Assembly: GCA_937890845.1 (NCBI GenBank)
Contig: CALADR010000181.1
Span: 1 to 7,680, forward strand
Direction: 5' to 3'
Source of the DNA: an uncultured Bacteroidales bacterium
Lineage (GTDB): Bacteria; Bacteroidota; Bacteroidia; Bacteroidales; UBA932
Length of the DNA: 7,680 nt
In this document: positions 6,958 to 7,680 of the stretch, piece by piece
Position numbering within the stretch: the first letter of the stretch is position 1
Layout: each line of letters opens with the position of its first letter
Translations under genes and position numbers: made by a program
The notes under the pieces: generated by a model
Seen by the model: the letters and a program-made list of their open reading frames with translations, nothing else
Databases searched by the model: none
What the model was told of the DNA's origin: nothing

Positions 6958-6998
6958 TTTTCTAAAAACTTTCGATTCCGCCTCCGAAAAAGAATTTG

Positions 6999-7029
6999 CA
7001 AAAATAGTATTTTATTCTGTAATAGAAAA
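6999..7029 (-). promoter_or_regulatory. Candidate Bacteroidetes-type promoter before the thioesterase gene
   Basis: The minus strand reads TATTTTTG at 7006-6999, an exact match to the Bacteroidetes -7 element TAnnTTTG. A T-run (TTTT, 7029-7026) lies 19 bases upstream where the -33 TTG/TTTG element is expected; that box is imperfect. It sits just after the stop of the HU-like gene, and transcription would begin near 6993-6990, giving a leader of roughly 35 bases. Other TAnnTTTG matches occur inside genes (for example near 2000, 2420 and 4083), so the intergenic position is the main support. Confidence 0.5.
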
Positions 7030-7030
7030 A

Positions 7031-7680
7031 TCAGGACCTGTGAAGAATATTGTACTCTTCGGCATTGTACAGAATATTATCTATAAAATCAGGAAAGAGC
7101 CTTGCTACCATGACATATACAACCATAAGGAACACTAAAGACAGCAAGATGATTGCTGCAATATACAATACCTTGCGCCATCTGCCAAGACCGTTTACTG
7201 ATGAAGATTTCTTTTCTGAGCGAATTTCCTGAACTGGATCCGCCTCCGGTAAGGGCTCGTCAATCTGCTGCTCCCTAACTGTCCCTTCCGCCTCCGGCTC
7301 TTCCGTAAGAGAAACCTCTGATTCGCTTGAAGCAACACTTTCATAAACATCAATATCAGGGGAATCAGACACGCTGCCATCAGACGATATCTGATCATCC
7401 TGCATCCGGCCATCATGTTCATTATCCACTGAAGGTACTTCTTCAATCAAGTTTTTAAGCGCATCTACAGCAGCAGAAACTTCCTCTTTAGTCTCCACAT
7501 GAGTCTTCAAGGAAAGAGGGGTAAGGCCAAATCCTTCAGGATAAATGTCAAGATCCTCGTCAGACACAAAAAAGAAATTGTTTTCCTTTGTAGCCCTCAT
7601 CCTGCCCAAACCAGGAAATACAACATTCTTTCTGGTTTGCAGAACATCCCTAAGCCCATCAACAAATATTACCAGTGCCT
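7031..7680 (-). CDS. Membrane-anchored protein with HU-like domain, C-terminal part (5' end outside the window)
   Basis: The frame is open from base 7680, so the N-terminus is missing; 215 residues are visible. TTG at 7609 and ATG at 7600 are internal to the open frame, and the residues before them look coding. Residues 1-27 (ALVIFVDGLRDVLQ, then NVVFPGLGRM) resemble the helix, strand and GLG turn of HU/IHF-fold domains, followed by NNFFFVSDEDLDIYPEG (33-49). Residues about 84-158 are low-complexity and strongly acidic (many Asp, Glu, Ser). After a basic stretch GRWRK (165-169) comes one hydrophobic helix (about 170-192) and a 20-residue tail. By the positive-inside rule the N-terminal domain is cytoplasmic and the short tail periplasmic. 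Bacteroidetes do have HU-like proteins with acidic linkers and membrane helices or SPOR domains; the HU assignment here is tentative. The gene ends two bases before the candidate promoter of the thioesterase. Confidence 0.6.
   Translation of the reverse strand, partial: ALVIFVDGLRDVLQTRKNVVFPGLGRMRATKENNFFFVSDEDLDIYPEGFGLTPLSLKTHVETKEEVSAAVDALKNLIEEVPSVDNEHDGRMQDDQISSDGSVSDSPDIDVYESVASSESEVSLTEEPEAEGTVREQQIDEPLPEADPVQEIRSEKKSSSVNGLGRWRKVLYIAAIILLSLVFLMVVYVMVARLFPDFIDNILYNAEEYNILHRS

Noticed and set aside
7195..7446. Second minus-strand frame of 83 codons inside the acidic linker of the HU-like gene
   Set aside because: It is out of frame with the long open frame that continues beyond the window and looks like an artefact of the repetitive Glu/Asp/Ser codons.
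1..7680. CRISPR array, tRNA/rRNA genes, insertion sequence or phage genes
   Set aside because: No spaced repeats, cloverleaf-like sequence, transposase motifs or inverted-repeat ends were seen; the window is filled by ordinary chromosomal genes.

Overview
The window comes from a bacterial chromosome and holds eight genes, all on the minus strand and tightly packed; the two end genes run off the window. Several features point to the order Bacteroidales, probably a gut or other anaerobic lineage. These are a two-hotdog acyl-ACP thioesterase, a DUF4922 protein beside a family 2 glycosyltransferase, an Idi/YfcD-like Nudix protein, a DUF6064-like membrane protein, starts without strong Shine-Dalgarno sequences, and one intergenic match to the Bacteroidetes -7 element TAnnTTTG. 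The genus cannot be read from this sequence.

Layout in transcription order, from high to low coordinates. (1) 7680-7031 is the 3' part of a gene for an HU-like domain, an acidic linker and one C-terminal membrane helix. (2) A 73-base gap carries the candidate promoter. (3) 6957-6178 is an acyl-ACP thioesterase. (4) A 68-base gap ends in an exact 9-base tandem repeat that touches the next start codon. (5) 6109-4421 is a large aspartate:alanine-exchanger (AspT/YidE) family transporter with two central TrkA_C domains. (6) 4419-3637 and 3640-3143 are YjjP and YjjB, the two halves of a split ThrE-type exporter. (7) 3124-2414 is a DUF6064-like multi-pass membrane protein. (8) 2426-1836 is a Nudix hydrolase. 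(9) 1815-325 is a tandem GT2 glycosyltransferase. (10) 328-1 is the start of a DUF4922 protein.

From the thioesterase down, junctions are either short gaps (1, 18, 20 and 68 bases) or overlaps, two of them ATGA stop/start overlaps (yjjP/yjjB and GT2/DUF4922). This fits one long transcription unit, or two if there is an unseen promoter before the transporter. No convincing terminator hairpin was seen.

The most interesting idea concerns the transporter trio. AAE-family and YjjPB-type proteins are unrelated, but members of each have been reported as succinate exporters (SucE1 of Corynebacterium; YjjPB of enterobacteria), and here they lie one base apart. In a succinate-producing Bacteroidales this could be a dicarboxylate efflux module, though amino-acid export is equally open. 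The downstream Nudix/GT2/DUF4922 group looks like sugar and nucleotide-sugar biochemistry and may share only transcription with the transporters.
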